Source: Streptomyces sp. SLBN-31
GTDB taxonomy: Bacteria > Actinomycetota > Actinomycetes > Streptomycetales > Streptomycetaceae
Reading direction: 5' to 3'
Length of the DNA: 64,000 nt
NCBI RefSeq assembly: GCF_006715395.1
Contig: NZ_VFNC01000001.1
Coordinates: 1,860,001 to 1,924,000, forward strand
The notes under the pieces were generated by a model. It searched no databases, had not been told where the DNA came from, and worked only from the letters and a program-made list of their open reading frames with translations. Both the position numbers and the translations under genes were made by a program. This document shows, in pieces, positions 17,543-26,640 of this stretch (its first letter is position 1; each line of letters opens with the position of its first letter).

Positions 17543-18532
17543 ATGGGACTGAGGAACCAGGTGGTCGTGGTGACCGGCTCGTCCAGCGGGATCGGACGGG
17601 CCACGGCCGAGGTGTTCGCCCGCAAGGGGTGCGCCGTGGTGCTGGCCGCGCGCCGCGAGGAGGCACTGGAAGCGACCGCCCGGGAGTGCGCGAAGCACCG
17701 TGGGGCGCGGACGCTGGTCGTGCCGACCGACACGACGGACGTCAAGGCGGTCGACGATCTGGCGCGGCGTGCCGTGGAGGAGTTCGGCCGGATCGACGTC
17801 TGGGTCAACAACGCGGCCGTCAACGCCTTCGGCCGTTTCGAGGACGTACCGCTCGAGGACTTCCGCAGGGTCCTGGACGTCAATGTGATGGGCTACGTGT
17901 ACGGGGCCCGAGCGGCTCTGCGGGTGATGCGGGAGCAGGGTACGGGCACCCTGATCAACATCTCCTCCATCGCGGGCGCCGTCGCGCAGCCGTACAGCCA
18001 CCCCTACAGCATGTCGAAGCACGCTGTCCAAGGGCTTGGATCGAGCCTCCGGCAGCAGCTACGGGTGGAGGGAGTGAAAGGCGTTCACGTGTGCACCGTG
18101 ATGCCCGCGACCATCGACACCCCCCACTTCGAGCAGGCGGCCAACTACACCGGGCGCAAGGTGGTCGCCATGCCGCCCGTCTACAGTCCCGAGCGGATCG
18201 CCAAGGCCGTCGTGAACCTCGCCCGCCACCCCCGCCGTGAAGTGGTGGTCGGCCCCGCGGGCCGCGCACTGGTGCGCCAGGCGCGCAAGGCACCGGGACG
18301 CGCGGAACGGGTGATGGCGCGGCAGACGGACAAGAGCCACCTCGACCACGACGAAGAGGCCCCGGACACGCACGGAGTGCTGCACGTGCCGGCTCCCGGG
18401 GAGGGCGCGGTGCACGGCGGCTGGAACGGGCGGCGGCGCACCGCGGTGCGCAGGACAGCCGTCGCTGCCGCGCTGGCGGGAGCGGCCGTTGCCGCAGGGC
18501 GGCGGATGAGTCGGGGGCCGGTGGGCGTCTGA
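17543..18532 (+). CDS. Short-chain dehydrogenase/reductase
   Basis: 329 residues. It is a classical SDR with the cofactor loop VVTGSSSGIGRATA (8-21), NNAAVNAFG, ISSIAG with the catalytic Ser, and YSMSK as the Tyr/Lys pair. After residue 250 there is an extension with basic residues and a final Ala/Arg-rich hydrophobic segment (RTAVAAALAGAAVAAGRRM), which may be a membrane tail. The substrate is unknown. The ATG at 17543 is preceded by AGGAGG. It reads in the same direction as topoisomerase IB after a 197-bp gap and ends at a hairpin. Confidence 0.86.
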   Translation: MGLRNQVVVVTGSSSGIGRATAEVFARKGCAVVLAARREEALEATARECAKHRGARTLVVPTDTTDVKAVDDLARRAVEEFGRIDVWVNNAAVNAFGRFEDVPLEDFRRVLDVNVMGYVYGARAALRVMREQGTGTLINISSIAGAVAQPYSHPYSMSKHAVQGLGSSLRQQLRVEGVKGVHVCTVMPATIDTPHFEQAANYTGRKVVAMPPVYSPERIAKAVVNLARHPRREVVVGPAGRALVRQARKAPGRAERVMARQTDKSHLDHDEEAPDTHGVLHVPAPGEGAVHGGWNGRRRTAVRRTAVAAALAGAAVAAGRRMSRGPVGV

Positions 18533-18537
18533 CCCAC

Positions 18538-18578
18538 ACCCGGCCGTGTGCGGGGCGGGGACCGGCACACGGCCGGGT
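18538..18578 (+). terminator. Hairpin terminator after the SDR
   Basis: A perfect 14-bp inverted repeat (18538-18551 with 18565-18578) begins 6 bp after the SDR stop codon. It is GC rich with no U-tract, like many Streptomyces terminators. Confidence 0.75.
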
Positions 18579-18912
18579 AAGTAGAGGTGCCCGCGTGGTG
18601 AGATGCCGTGGGGACGGGCGCTGGGACTCGTCTCGGGGCCGGCGAGTACGTGGGACGCCGCAGGCAGCCGACTGTACGGCCCCGGCCCTCTCGTTCCTCG
18701 ACGTGGCCCTTGTGCCGACCGTGGATGTGGAGCGTGGCCGCCACCGCATCTGACCGACATTCACGCCGCGACAGCGGTCCGGTCCAACTCCGCTGGGCTC
18801 TGTCACCTCGGCCCGCCTCGGAGCCGCACGAGCACCGTGTCGCTCTCGCGGTTCACCAGTTCGCGGCATCGTCGCCCATGGTCTTCGAGCGGGCCCCTTT
18901 TCCACGTGGCCG
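18579..18912. other. Intergenic, no gene seen
   Basis: 334 bp between the SDR terminator and the convergent P450 gene. Open frames exist on both strands but lack the third-position G/C pattern and a ribosome site. I see no repeat or RNA signature. Confidence 0.5.
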
Positions 18913-20187
18913 TCAGCCCGCCGCCCGTCCTGCGCCGTGGACCGGCGCCGGAACACGAACGGATTCGATGACGAACCCGCTGCGTACGCGGCTCGGCACG
19001 CGGTTCAGGGGGATTCGCAGGTCCTGTTCGGGCACGTCGTACTCCAGCCGTGCCAACCGTGGCCCGAGGGTCCCCAGCAGAGCGATCGTGATGTCCTCAC
19101 CGGGGCAGCGGTGGCCGGCGGTGCGGTCGCCGCCGCCCTGCGGGACGAGTTCGTCGCGGTGCGGCGGCCGATCGAAGAAGCGGTCCGGGTGGAAGGCGTA
19201 CGGCTCGCCCCACAGGTCGGGGTCGTGGTTCTGCCCGTACAGGTCGAGCAGGATCAGCGTGCCGGACGGGATCGGCTCTCCCCGCCACTCCAGGTCGGTG
19301 ACGGCCCGGCCGCCGAGGAAGGGGGCGAAGGGGTAGAAGCGCCGCAGTTCGTGGGCGAACGCCACGGCGTACGAGGGATCGTCCTCGCGCAGCCGCTCCC
19401 GGACGTCGGGCCTGGCACGCAGGGCGTGACCGGCGTAGGCGACGAACCAGCACACCGCCACCGTCGGACGGATGACATTGAGGAGTTCCACCGCGGCGGT
19501 GTGCGGGTCGAGGAACCCGTCGTCGGCGTCCCGGTGGCGGACCACCACGTCCAGCACCGACCCGGCCGGTGCGGTGACCGTCCCTTCCCTCACGTCCTCG
19601 ACGAGGCGCCCCAGCCACGCCTCACACCGGGCCCGCGCGCGGCGAGCCCGCCAGTGGCGCGGTCCCGGCGTGGCGAAGCCGTCGACCATGGCGACCAGGT
19701 CCCGGGCGACCGGCCCCGCGTCGTCCAGGGGGACCCCGGCCCACTGGCAGACACCTCGGGTGAGCACCCGGCTCGCCTCGTCGAACAGCACGACCGACGG
19801 ACGGCCGGGCCAGGACTCCACGACCTCGTCCCACGCCGCGGCGACTCGTTCCACCAGGCCGGCGACCGCCTCAGGGCTGGTGAGCAGCGACAGGAACATC
19901 CCCTTGCGTACCCGGTGAGCCTGCCCGTCCAGGGTGTGCACGGCTCCATGACCGAACAGTGTGCTCAGCACCGGCCCGGGAAGCGCCGTCCCTCGCTCCA
20001 CATGCCGCTCGTCGTAGAAGAACCGCACTGCTTCGGGGCCGTGTACGGCGACGGCGTGCTGTCCCATCAGCCGGGCCCGCACGAGAGGTCCGGCGGTACG
20101 GCGCCGACGGTCGGGCAGCCAGGCGTATCCCTTGGCGAGGACGGCGAGTGAGCTGTCGACGATCGGGGCACCAGGATTTCGATTCAT
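18913..20187 (-). CDS. CYP152-type cytochrome P450 (fatty-acid peroxygenase)
   Basis: 424 residues. The heme ligand is Cys361 in GHRCPGEDITIALL. The I-helix reads ELLNVIRPTVAVCWF: the usual acid/alcohol pair is replaced by Arg240-Pro241. This is the signature of the CYP152 peroxygenases (P450-BSbeta, SPalpha, OleT), in which that Arg binds the fatty-acid carboxylate and H2O2 replaces redox partners. No ferredoxin or reductase gene is adjacent, in keeping with this. Expected activity is alpha/beta-hydroxylation or decarboxylation of fatty acids. The ATG at 20187 (MNRNPGAPIVDSSLA) follows AAGGA; a longer frame to 20208 is less likely. Confidence 0.9.
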   Translation of the reverse strand: MNRNPGAPIVDSSLAVLAKGYAWLPDRRRRTAGPLVRARLMGQHAVAVHGPEAVRFFYDERHVERGTALPGPVLSTLFGHGAVHTLDGQAHRVRKGMFLSLLTSPEAVAGLVERVAAAWDEVVESWPGRPSVVLFDEASRVLTRGVCQWAGVPLDDAGPVARDLVAMVDGFATPGPRHWRARRARARCEAWLGRLVEDVREGTVTAPAGSVLDVVVRHRDADDGFLDPHTAAVELLNVIRPTVAVCWFVAYAGHALRARPDVRERLREDDPSYAVAFAHELRRFYPFAPFLGGRAVTDLEWRGEPIPSGTLILLDLYGQNHDPDLWGEPYAFHPDRFFDRPPHRDELVPQGGGDRTAGHRCPGEDITIALLGTLGPRLARLEYDVPEQDLRIPLNRVPSRVRSGFVIESVRVPAPVHGAGRAAG

Positions 20188-20333
20188 GGATCCTTGGGTC
20201 CCCGGCACCGCCCACCGAAAACGCGGGCCCGCTCACACTCACTCGAACCGGGAGTGCCCTGTCACTCCGGAAGAAACCGGGCAACCGCCGGACGGCCGAG
20301 TGCATGTCACCCGTGGATCACGGGTGGAGCTGG

Positions 20334-21026
20334 TCAGAGCCGGTCACGACGCTCGGTGCGGACCCGCTGAGCGATGTCGCGCAGCTTGATGTTGTGGTGC
20401 TGGGAGAGCCGGCGCAGCACGTCGAAGGCGTCGCTCTCGCTGAGCCGGTGGCGTTCCATGAGGATGCCCATGGCCTCGCCGATGGCGTGCCGGGTCTCCA
20501 TGGCGTGCTGGAGCTGGTCGATGGTGCGGGCGTCGGCGAGGGCCACCGCGGCGTGCGACGCCAGCAGCCAGCTCGCCGTCTCGAATTCCTCGGTGAAGGC
20601 TCCCGGGCTGCGGGCGTACAGGTTCAGCGCGCCGAAGTCCTCGTCGAGGGTGTAGAGCAGGACCCCGGTCATGCTGCCGAAGCCCAGCTCGTGTGCCGCC
20701 GCGGCGAACTTCGGCCAGGTCGGCTGGGGCTGGGTCATGTCCGCGATCCGGTACACGCGCTCACCACCGGCATGACGGGCGAGATCGAAGCAGGGCCCCT
20801 CACCCAGTTCCCCCTGCAGGCGATCGGCCTCCTCGACCATCTCCCCGCACGCTGACACCGTCACGGCTCGGCCCTTGCGCACCGCCAGGATCCCGGCCGC
20901 GTCACAGCCGTCCACCAGCTTCACCGCCGACGCCGCGATCTCGTCCAGCGTCCCCTGCACCGAATCCTGCGCCAGCAGATCCCGGGCGAGCACCGCCATC
21001 GCCTCGGCAAACCCGCGCCACTCCAT
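20334..21026 (-). CDS. GAF-ANTAR transcription antiterminator
   Basis: 230 residues. Residues 1-160 form a GAF domain (LVDGCDAAGILAVRKGRAV, GEGPCFDLARHAGGERVY, LYTLDEDFGALNLYAR). Residues 165-225 form an ANTAR RNA-binding domain (QLQHAMETRHAIGEAMGILM followed by SESDAFDVLRRLSQHHN). ANTAR proteins bind paired hairpins in nascent RNA and prevent termination. The ATG at 21026 fits family N-termini. The downstream PP2C gene reads in the same direction; the pair may share a stress signal, but no target hairpins were identified. Confidence 0.88.
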   Translation of the reverse strand: MEWRGFAEAMAVLARDLLAQDSVQGTLDEIAASAVKLVDGCDAAGILAVRKGRAVTVSACGEMVEEADRLQGELGEGPCFDLARHAGGERVYRIADMTQPQPTWPKFAAAAHELGFGSMTGVLLYTLDEDFGALNLYARSPGAFTEEFETASWLLASHAAVALADARTIDQLQHAMETRHAIGEAMGILMERHRLSESDAFDVLRRLSQHHNIKLRDIAQRVRTERRDRL

Positions 21027-21201
21027 CGCTCACCACCCGCCCAGATCATCAGTGCGGTCACACTACCTCCAGCCGTTCGGCTCCGACTGGCCGAGCACCT
21101 CGACCCGAGCGCCGCCGAAAACGCACCCTCCTCGCCGGGCATCGCCTTTCCTCTCCGTCAACCTCTTGGTCAAGGGCCGCGCTGCCGCCCACGGCGCTGT
21201 G

Positions 21202-22422
21202 TCAGGGCGTCAGGTCGTCCTGGCCGGTGTCGCGCCATTCGGCCAGCAGGACGGTGGCGTCGTCGTCGAGGTGTCCGTCGTGGTGGTCCAGGACGGCGTG
21301 GGTGAGGCGGCGCAGTGTCTCGTGGACGGTGAGGCGGTCGGCGTGATGGCGGACGACGAAGTCGACGAAGCGGTCGAGGCCGAACAGTTCACTCTTCCTG
21401 TTGCGGGCTTCGACGACTCCGTCGGTGTAGAGCAGCAGCCGGTCACCGGGCTGGAGCTGTTCGTGGCAGACGGTCACCGGCAGGCCCAGAGCGACACCCA
21501 TGGGGCCGGCCGGAGGGCATTGCAGCTCGCTCGACCACCGACCGTCGCGGATGAGTACGGGCAGGTGGTGGCCGCGGTTGATCCACTCCAGCCGGCCGGT
21601 GGTCAGGTCGAGGTCGGCCAGGATGCCGGTGACGTAGCGGCTGGTGCCGAACTGCTCGATGAGGGCTTCCTCCACCGCTTGGCTGGTCTCCGCCAGGTCG
21701 GCGCCCTGGCGGCGGGCGTTGCGGCAGGTGGCGACCGCCATGTTGGCGGTCAGCCCGGCGGTGGCGTCGTGTCCCATGGCGTCGAATATGGACAGATGCA
21801 GGGTGTCTCTGGAGACGGCGTAGTCGAAGGCGTCCCCTCCGACCTCGTACGCCGGCTCCGACGCGGCACCGACGGTGGAGGTACGGCCGGCGAAGGCCGA
21901 GGGCGGGGTGAGGTGCCACTGCATCTCCGCGGCCACGCTCATCGGCGCCGTACGGATCAGGCGGGCGTAGGAGTCGCTGTGGGAGCGTTTGCTCAGCAGC
22001 AGCAGCGCCACCATCGACGCCAGGGCCCGCAGCGCTTGGGGGACGGTCTCATCGTCGGCCGCGGTGTCCGCGCGCAGCACCCCGAGGCGCTCGACACCGT
22101 CGGTGATCGGTACCCACCACCGGCGCAGGTTCCGCCTGCCCGTCCGGTCCGGTTCCGTGACCAGATCCACGCGCTGGAAGGCCAGGCCGGCCACGGTGCC
22201 GTGCACCGTGAACCGCAGGCCGCCTTCTCCGGCGTCGGGCCCCCTTCCGGTCACCTGGCGCAGGATCTTCCCCTGCAGGTCCACCACGAAGAAGGCCACC
22301 TCGTGAAGGCCCACCGCGTCAAGGTGCGCGGCCACCATCTCGGGCAGGTCCTCCAGCGCCGCGACATGGCTGACCAGCATGAGGTCGGTGAGCGCGCTTG
22401 TCACCTTCGCGTAAGCGGTCAC
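21202..22422 (-). CDS. PP2C (SpoIIE-type) serine phosphatase
   Basis: 406 residues. The N-terminal 170 residues form a GAF-like sensor (DAVGLHEVAFFVVDLQGKIL, RWWVPITDGVERLGVLRAD). The PP2C domain has EPAYEVGGDAFDYAV with metal-binding Asp residues, LSIFDAMGHDATAGLTANM, YVTGILADLDL, NRGHHLPVL and DDDATVLLAEW. By family it acts on STAS-domain antagonists of anti-sigma factors. The GTG at 22422 (VTAYAKVTSALTDLM) is chosen because AGGAGGAGG lies 8 bases upstream; the longer open frame to 22809 lacks a site and reads like intergenic sequence. Confidence 0.86.
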   Translation of the reverse strand: MTAYAKVTSALTDLMLVSHVAALEDLPEMVAAHLDAVGLHEVAFFVVDLQGKILRQVTGRGPDAGEGGLRFTVHGTVAGLAFQRVDLVTEPDRTGRRNLRRWWVPITDGVERLGVLRADTAADDETVPQALRALASMVALLLLSKRSHSDSYARLIRTAPMSVAAEMQWHLTPPSAFAGRTSTVGAASEPAYEVGGDAFDYAVSRDTLHLSIFDAMGHDATAGLTANMAVATCRNARRQGADLAETSQAVEEALIEQFGTSRYVTGILADLDLTTGRLEWINRGHHLPVLIRDGRWSSELQCPPAGPMGVALGLPVTVCHEQLQPGDRLLLYTDGVVEARNRKSELFGLDRFVDFVVRHHADRLTVHETLRRLTHAVLDHHDGHLDDDATVLLAEWRDTGQDDLTP

Positions 22423-22788
22423 GAGGTGAACCTCCTCCTCCTGGTCCGGGACCGCCACAGCCCCTCCAGACGCGGCTGCGGCTGACGGCAGTGCCCGACG
22501 TGCCAATGCCACCACACACCCCGACCGCAGCACGGGGGAGGTCATTCCGCCTGCCCCTGTCGGCGCATCTACGAGGGGCGGGATCCGTCGGCTGTCCGCG
22601 AGCGGCGTCCCACGAGCAGGATCGATCACTCCGAAGGCGGCGGACGGCCCGCTGCCCGGCCATGACGGCCGCGACGGACAGCGGGTCGACAGCCCATGCT
22701 GGCAGGCATCACATTCCCCCACGTCGCCCAAAGTCGTGCACGGCGTCTGCCGGACCGATCGCGGGGGCGGGCATCCAGCTGTCAAGGC
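22423..22788. other. Intergenic upstream of the PP2C gene
   Basis: 366 bp holding the AGGAGGAGG ribosome site of the phosphatase and its promoter region. No gene with a credible coding pattern was seen on either strand. Confidence 0.5.
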
Positions 22789-22829
22789 GACGAAGGGGCG
22801 GCCATCCACGCGGAAGCCGCCCCATCGTC
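22789..22829 (-). terminator. Terminator of the first csp gene
   Basis: Inverted repeat 22789-22802 with 22816-22829 (13 of 14 positions pair, one internal A/A mismatch) and a 13-nt loop. It starts 9 bp beyond the stop codon of the cold-shock gene. Confidence 0.7.
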
Positions 22830-22837
22830 ATGTGAGT

Positions 22838-23041
22838 TCAGCCGCGCACGATGTTCTGGGCCTGTGGACCCTTCTGTCCCTGGCCGATATCGAAGGTGAC
22901 ATGCTCGCCCTCGGTCAGCTCCCGGTATCCGCTGCCCTGGATCTCGGAGTAGTGCGCGAACACGTCCGGGCCGCCGCCATCCTGGGCGATGAACCCGAAG
23001 CCCTTCTCAGAGTTGAACCACTTCACGACGCCGCTGGCCAT
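22838..23041 (-). CDS. Cold-shock protein (CspA family)
   Basis: 67 residues, the standard length. It is a single cold-shock domain with RNP1 KGFGFIAQ and RNP2 DVFAHY, plus the usual [11 protein letters not shown] start. It binds single-stranded RNA/DNA as an RNA chaperone. The ATG at 23041 (MASGVVKW) is used because AAGGA sits about 9 bases upstream and family members begin there; an in-frame ATG at 23059 would add six residues. It is the first of three csp genes in this window. Confidence 0.93.
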   Translation of the reverse strand: MASGVVKWFNSEKGFGFIAQDGGGPDVFAHYSEIQGSGYRELTEGEHVTFDIGQGQKGPQAQNIVRG

Positions 23042-23600
23042 ACCACTCTTGTCCTTCATCTACGCTCGGGAGCGGCCCTGGAACGGGGCCCGCCCCAGCT
23101 CCTGCGTCTACAGGAACCCACAGCCGTTGTACCCCCGACCAGCCCACTTATCCGACGGACGACACGCTCCGCTCGGACACCGGGCTGTGCCGGGCTGCGC
23201 CGACTTCCGGGAGAACCCCCTGTGCGGCATGTCGTGCGGCACTGCTTGCGGGGTGGCCGGTTCAGGACGGCTGCAGTGATCTCGGCGAGTGTCTGTCCGA
23301 GCGAGGAACTGCTGCGGTACCTGACGGTCCACCAGGTCAATGTCGTGCGCACGGCCCTCGAGGACGTCAATCAGTAAGAGGGACGCGCTGTCGCTCGTGA
23401 CGCTCGTTTGACGCTCCGGCCGCCTCGCAGCCCGTCTCCGAGGCGGGAAAACATCGTCTGACCTGCACTTTTTCTCGTCCGCTTCCTTATAACGTCTTTC
23501 CTATGACCCACCAGATCGGTGTGCCGCGATCCTTGGACCGGTCGAGAAGAGCTCCTGAACTGCGGTCGTGCGGGCGCACAAGAAGATGCGGTGCGGGCGT
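23042..23600. other. Intergenic, upstream of csp
   Basis: 559 bp between the csp start and the next minus-strand gene end. The part from 23440 to 23520 is unusually A/T rich for this genome (TTTTTCTCG, CCTTATAACG), consistent with regulatory DNA. The plus-strand stretch 23281-23377 (SEELLRYLTVHQVNVVRTAL) has coding-like third positions but no start or partner, so it may be a gene fragment. Nothing firmer can be said. Confidence 0.35.
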
Positions 23601-25013
23601 TCAGTAGATGGGGCCGTAGGGGCTCCAGTGCCCGAGGAAGGGTTTCAGGTCGTCGGCCCGTGGGTTGGGGATGTTGGGCAGCTGGGGCGGTGTGTTCAGT
23701 GGGTCGAGGCGCTCCACGGTGGCTGCTGCCCAGCTGATCCATGTTTCGGCTTCGGTTCTGGCCTGGACCGGTGGCATGGCCTCGACTCGTGTGCGTACGG
23801 CGCTCACGTATTGGGTCAGTCGGGTGGCGTGGCGCCATGCCGCTTCCTGGGCTTCAAGGTGCTTGACGCGGTAAGCCTCCGCGTAGCGGATGCGGGCTTG
23901 TTCCATGGCGGCTTCCCAGCGGATGTGCTTCTGGCGTGCTGCTTCGGCCTCGTCCTGGCGTCTGCGTTCGGCGGCTTGGCCGCGAAGCGTGACCTCCTGT
24001 GCGATCTCGGCGAGCCGGTCTTCGAGGGCGTGGCCGGGAGCGTCGGCCCATTCGCTCGCCCGGTGTGGCTGGCCGCCGCTGAGGATGATGCGGAGGCGTT
24101 CGGACGGGGTGTAGTCGAAGCGGGGGATTCTGACCCAGGAGTGCTTCTTGGCCTCGGCGAGTTCCTTCTCGGTGGCGACGTGCTCGGTCCGGTCCTGTTC
24201 CTGGAGGACGAGAATCCCCACGGGCTGGCCCTGTGCGGTGATGGTGAAATGAGGATGTGCCCTGCGGCGGCGATGGGACGGGGGTGCGAAGCCGGTTTGC
24301 CGGGCCGAGCAGGTGTGTCCTTCGGCCTCGGTGGTGGTGATCAGTGCCTGGATGAGTCGGAGAGCGCGTCCTTGGACGGGCTTGGTCAGGCCGAGCGGCT
24401 GGCGTTCGTTCTGCATGGCCCGGATAACGGTGTGCGGCCGAGTGAGCCGCGAGGGCACGGGGACGGGGTCGAGGACGGCAAGGCGCCAGGCGGGGATGTC
24501 GACGAGCTTGATCTCGTACCCGTCGCGGCACCAGTTTCCGTACAGTTCCTTCGTCTCCGGAATCCTTCCGGATCTGCGTGCGGCGGCGACGCGGGACGGC
24601 CACTTCTCCAAGTCGGGACCGCTGCCGCTCTTGACGATCCTGCCGTCGGCCTCCGCGAGTTCTTGCAGCAGCTGCTCCGTGAACGTCACGCGAGGCTGTG
24701 ATGGAGGGCTTGGCTTCCGCTGGGTGGGCGACTTTTCCTGCGCTCGGATGGACGGGGGTCGTGGAGCGGCGACTTGAGTCTCCCGCGGGCGTGATCCGCG
24801 GGGAGGGTACGTGCCGTGTGCCAGGTAGTGCTGGCCGGCGCTCGTCAGGGCGACGCTCCACTGCCCGGCCTTCCGGGAGAGCGTTACCAGGCCCCGGTTG
24901 TGCAGTGCCTGACAGGTGGTCTTGTAGGAGCTGGTCTCCCAAATGCCGGCAGGACACCCGGCTTCCACCCACTGCAACACCGAGAGCTGCCGCTCATTGA
25001 CCCGCCGTTCCAA
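23601..25013 (-). CDS. Hypothetical protein, winged-helix-like N-terminus and coiled-coil middle
   Basis: 470 residues from a TTG at 25013. Residues 1-75 look like a winged helix (RRVNERQLSVLQWVEAGCP, SYKTTCQALHNRGLVTLSRK, WSVALTSAGQHYLAHG). Residues 130-280 form a conserved-looking globular region (DGYEIKLVDIPAWRLAVLD, RALRLIQALITTTEAEG). Residues 330-440 are a Glu/Ala/Arg-rich coiled coil. I recall similar unannotated proteins in Streptomyces but no function. An IS110 transposase fragment on the other strand ends exactly at the start region, so the original start may be lost; a GTG at 25064 in the same frame is the alternative. Confidence 0.55.
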   Translation of the reverse strand: MERRVNERQLSVLQWVEAGCPAGIWETSSYKTTCQALHNRGLVTLSRKAGQWSVALTSAGQHYLAHGTYPPRGSRPRETQVAAPRPPSIRAQEKSPTQRKPSPPSQPRVTFTEQLLQELAEADGRIVKSGSGPDLEKWPSRVAAARRSGRIPETKELYGNWCRDGYEIKLVDIPAWRLAVLDPVPVPSRLTRPHTVIRAMQNERQPLGLTKPVQGRALRLIQALITTTEAEGHTCSARQTGFAPPSHRRRRAHPHFTITAQGQPVGILVLQEQDRTEHVATEKELAEAKKHSWVRIPRFDYTPSERLRIILSGGQPHRASEWADAPGHALEDRLAEIAQEVTLRGQAAERRRQDEAEAARQKHIRWEAAMEQARIRYAEAYRVKHLEAQEAAWRHATRLTQYVSAVRTRVEAMPPVQARTEAETWISWAAATVERLDPLNTPPQLPNIPNPRADDLKPFLGHWSPYGPIY

Positions 25014-25209
25014 TGGTCCGGTCTCAACCGCGGCGGCGACCGCCAAGCTAACGCGACCCTGCACCGGATCGTGCAGACCCGCCTGCGCGTCGACCCGCGC
25101 ACCCAGGACTACTACGAACGTCGCAGCAAGGAGGGCAAGACCCGGCGCGAGATAGTCCGAAGCCTCAAGCGCTATGCGGCCCGGGAGGTTTTCCAACTGG
25201 TCAGACTGT
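25011..25209 (+). pseudogene. IS110-family transposase fragment (C-terminal)
   Basis: About 66 codons read SGLNRGGDRQANATLHRIVQ, DPRTQDYYERRSKEGKTRRE and VRSLKRYAAREVFQLV. This is the C-terminal conserved segment of the Transposase_20 domain of IS110/IS116/IS902 elements. The N-terminal DEDD catalytic domain and both element ends are absent. The 5' break point coincides, to the base, with the start region of the opposite-strand gene ending at 23601. Confidence 0.75.
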
Positions 25210-25424
25210 GCAGTCGTAACCTCCGTTATAGGGGCAGTGTGATCGCTCGTGACCACGTGAGGACCCCCGTCGGCTTGCTTCGCCGGGGGTCCGGCTGTTA
25301 GCCGGCGGCCCTCCGCGTGCCGGAACCGTGCCCGCTCCGGCCGCTCCCGCCTCATTCGCCCCTGCCGCCTCGCTTCACGGCAGATCGTCAGGGAAGGAGG
25401 TGAGGCCGACGGGAGCGCAGGCCG

Positions 25425-25870
25425 TTACTGGGGGCGGCGTCCGGTGATGTCCCCGCCAGGGTCGTCAGGCAGGGCGATGCGGGCGGTGATGCGTTTGCCG
25501 ACCGGCTCCCGTTGAGCCTCGAAACCCTGGGCGACGGCCATGACGATCTCCAGCCCGTGCTGCCCGACTCTGCCCGCATCGGCGGCCCGCGCCACTGGCA
25601 GGACGGGATCGCTGTCCCACACGACCACTTCCACGACGGCGCCGATGACGCGCAGTTCCATCAGCACGGGCCCAGGGGCGTATTTGCGGGCGTTGGTGAC
25701 GAGCTCGCTGACCACCAGTTGGGTCAGGTCCATCGCGCGAGCGGACACCGGAGGCCGTGCTTCGCCTGGACACGGGTGAGGAAGTCCACCGCCCGGTGTC
25801 GGGCCTCAGCGATCACGTGCCCGTCACCGTCCAGCGCGACGGTGTCCTGTATCCGAGGGGCGTCCGGCAT
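25425..25870 (-). pseudogene. ATP-binding (RsbW-like HATPase) gene with a single-base frameshift
   Basis: The 5' part (ATG 25870, MPDAPRIQDTVALDGDG, then ARHRAVDFLTRVQAKHGL) and the 3' part (VSARAMDLTQLVVSELVTNARKYAPG ending near 25425) form one HATPase_c anti-sigma-like protein of about 148 residues. They lie in different frames. Adding one C to the short C-run at 25748-25751 restores a continuous frame (HGL-P-VSARAM). The N-box SELVTNARKYA is intact. It is either a recent pseudogene or a sequencing indel. The family binds sigma factors or phosphorylates STAS partners. Confidence 0.75.
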
Positions 25871-26082
25871 CACGCTGCCCTCACCCTCGGGGACTGATTC
25901 AGCCGGGTCCACCCTCGTTCCCCCTTCAGTCGTCCTGCGCGTACCCGGCACTCTGCCTCACATGTCCCGTGAGAACGGCATAAAGGGCCGCACACGCGTT
26001 CGCCGTAGCATCGAGGCAGGTTTACCGGCGCACTGTCACGCCGGGCCTTGAGGTCCCATCAACGGGCGCGGTCGAGGGAACG

Positions 26083-26220
26083 GTGACAGATATCCGCGGA
26101 GCAGCCCGGCCCGGCCACTGTCGATCCGCCACACCGCCATCAGCGGCATCCGGGTGGTCACCACGCACGGCGAGATCGACCACGCCGTCAAGGACATGCG
26201 CAGCGAGGCCCTCCTGTCCT
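26083..26220 (+). pseudogene. STAS-domain (anti-anti-sigma) gene fragment
   Basis: A GTG at 26083 with GAGGGA upstream begins VTDIRGAARPG. One frame over, from about 26118, LSIRHTAISGIRVVTTHGEI and DHAVKDMRSEALLS match the N-terminal half of Streptomyces STAS antagonists. The joint requires a frameshift near 26112, and the motif with the phosphorylatable Ser is missing. The stretch 26221-26502 shows no recognisable continuation. Confidence 0.6.
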
Positions 26221-26502
26221 ACGACGGCGCGGCTGCCGAAGCCGACACAGCGTCCGTGACCGCGGGGCTGCCCCTGAGCGAAGGCGCTGAGTCTTTCGAA
26301 GCCGCCGAGCTGCAACTGAGCCTGGTGATGTGCAGCCCTTCCACACCGGCGCACTGGCGCAAGATCCGTTCCACGCCCGCGGACTGGCCGTGGTGCGGGA
26401 AGGCACGGCTGGAGGCGCTGAAGGCGGCCGCCCGGTCACGGAAATCGGTGGCCGCATTCTGGAAGAACCTCTGCAGGAGCCCTCGGGGGGCTGGAACATC
26501 CG

Positions 26503-26640
26503 GTGCTCCCCACAGAGCTGATCGTCGGTGAGCTGGTCACCAACGCCGCCCGCTCCGGCGGCGCCCCAGTGGGCCTGCGGCTGATTCGGGATCATCGTCT
26601 GATCTGCGATGTCTCCGATCTGAGAAGGTCAACGCCGAGT
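26503..26640 (+). pseudogene. HATPase fragment of a PP2C/HATPase phosphatase
   Basis: A short stretch reads [29 protein letters not shown] then [10 protein letters not shown]. This is the N-box region of the HATPase_c domain found at the C-terminus of many Streptomyces SpoIIE-type phosphatases. The rest of the domain (DxGRGL, GT motifs) is absent and the frame runs into the csp leader. With the STAS fragment and the frameshifted ATP-binding gene it forms a graveyard of sigma-factor regulators. Confidence 0.55.

Noticed and set aside
18579..18971. A 122-codon plus-strand frame between the SDR and the P450
   Set aside because: It overlaps the end of the P450 gene, lacks a ribosome site and has no coding-like third positions.
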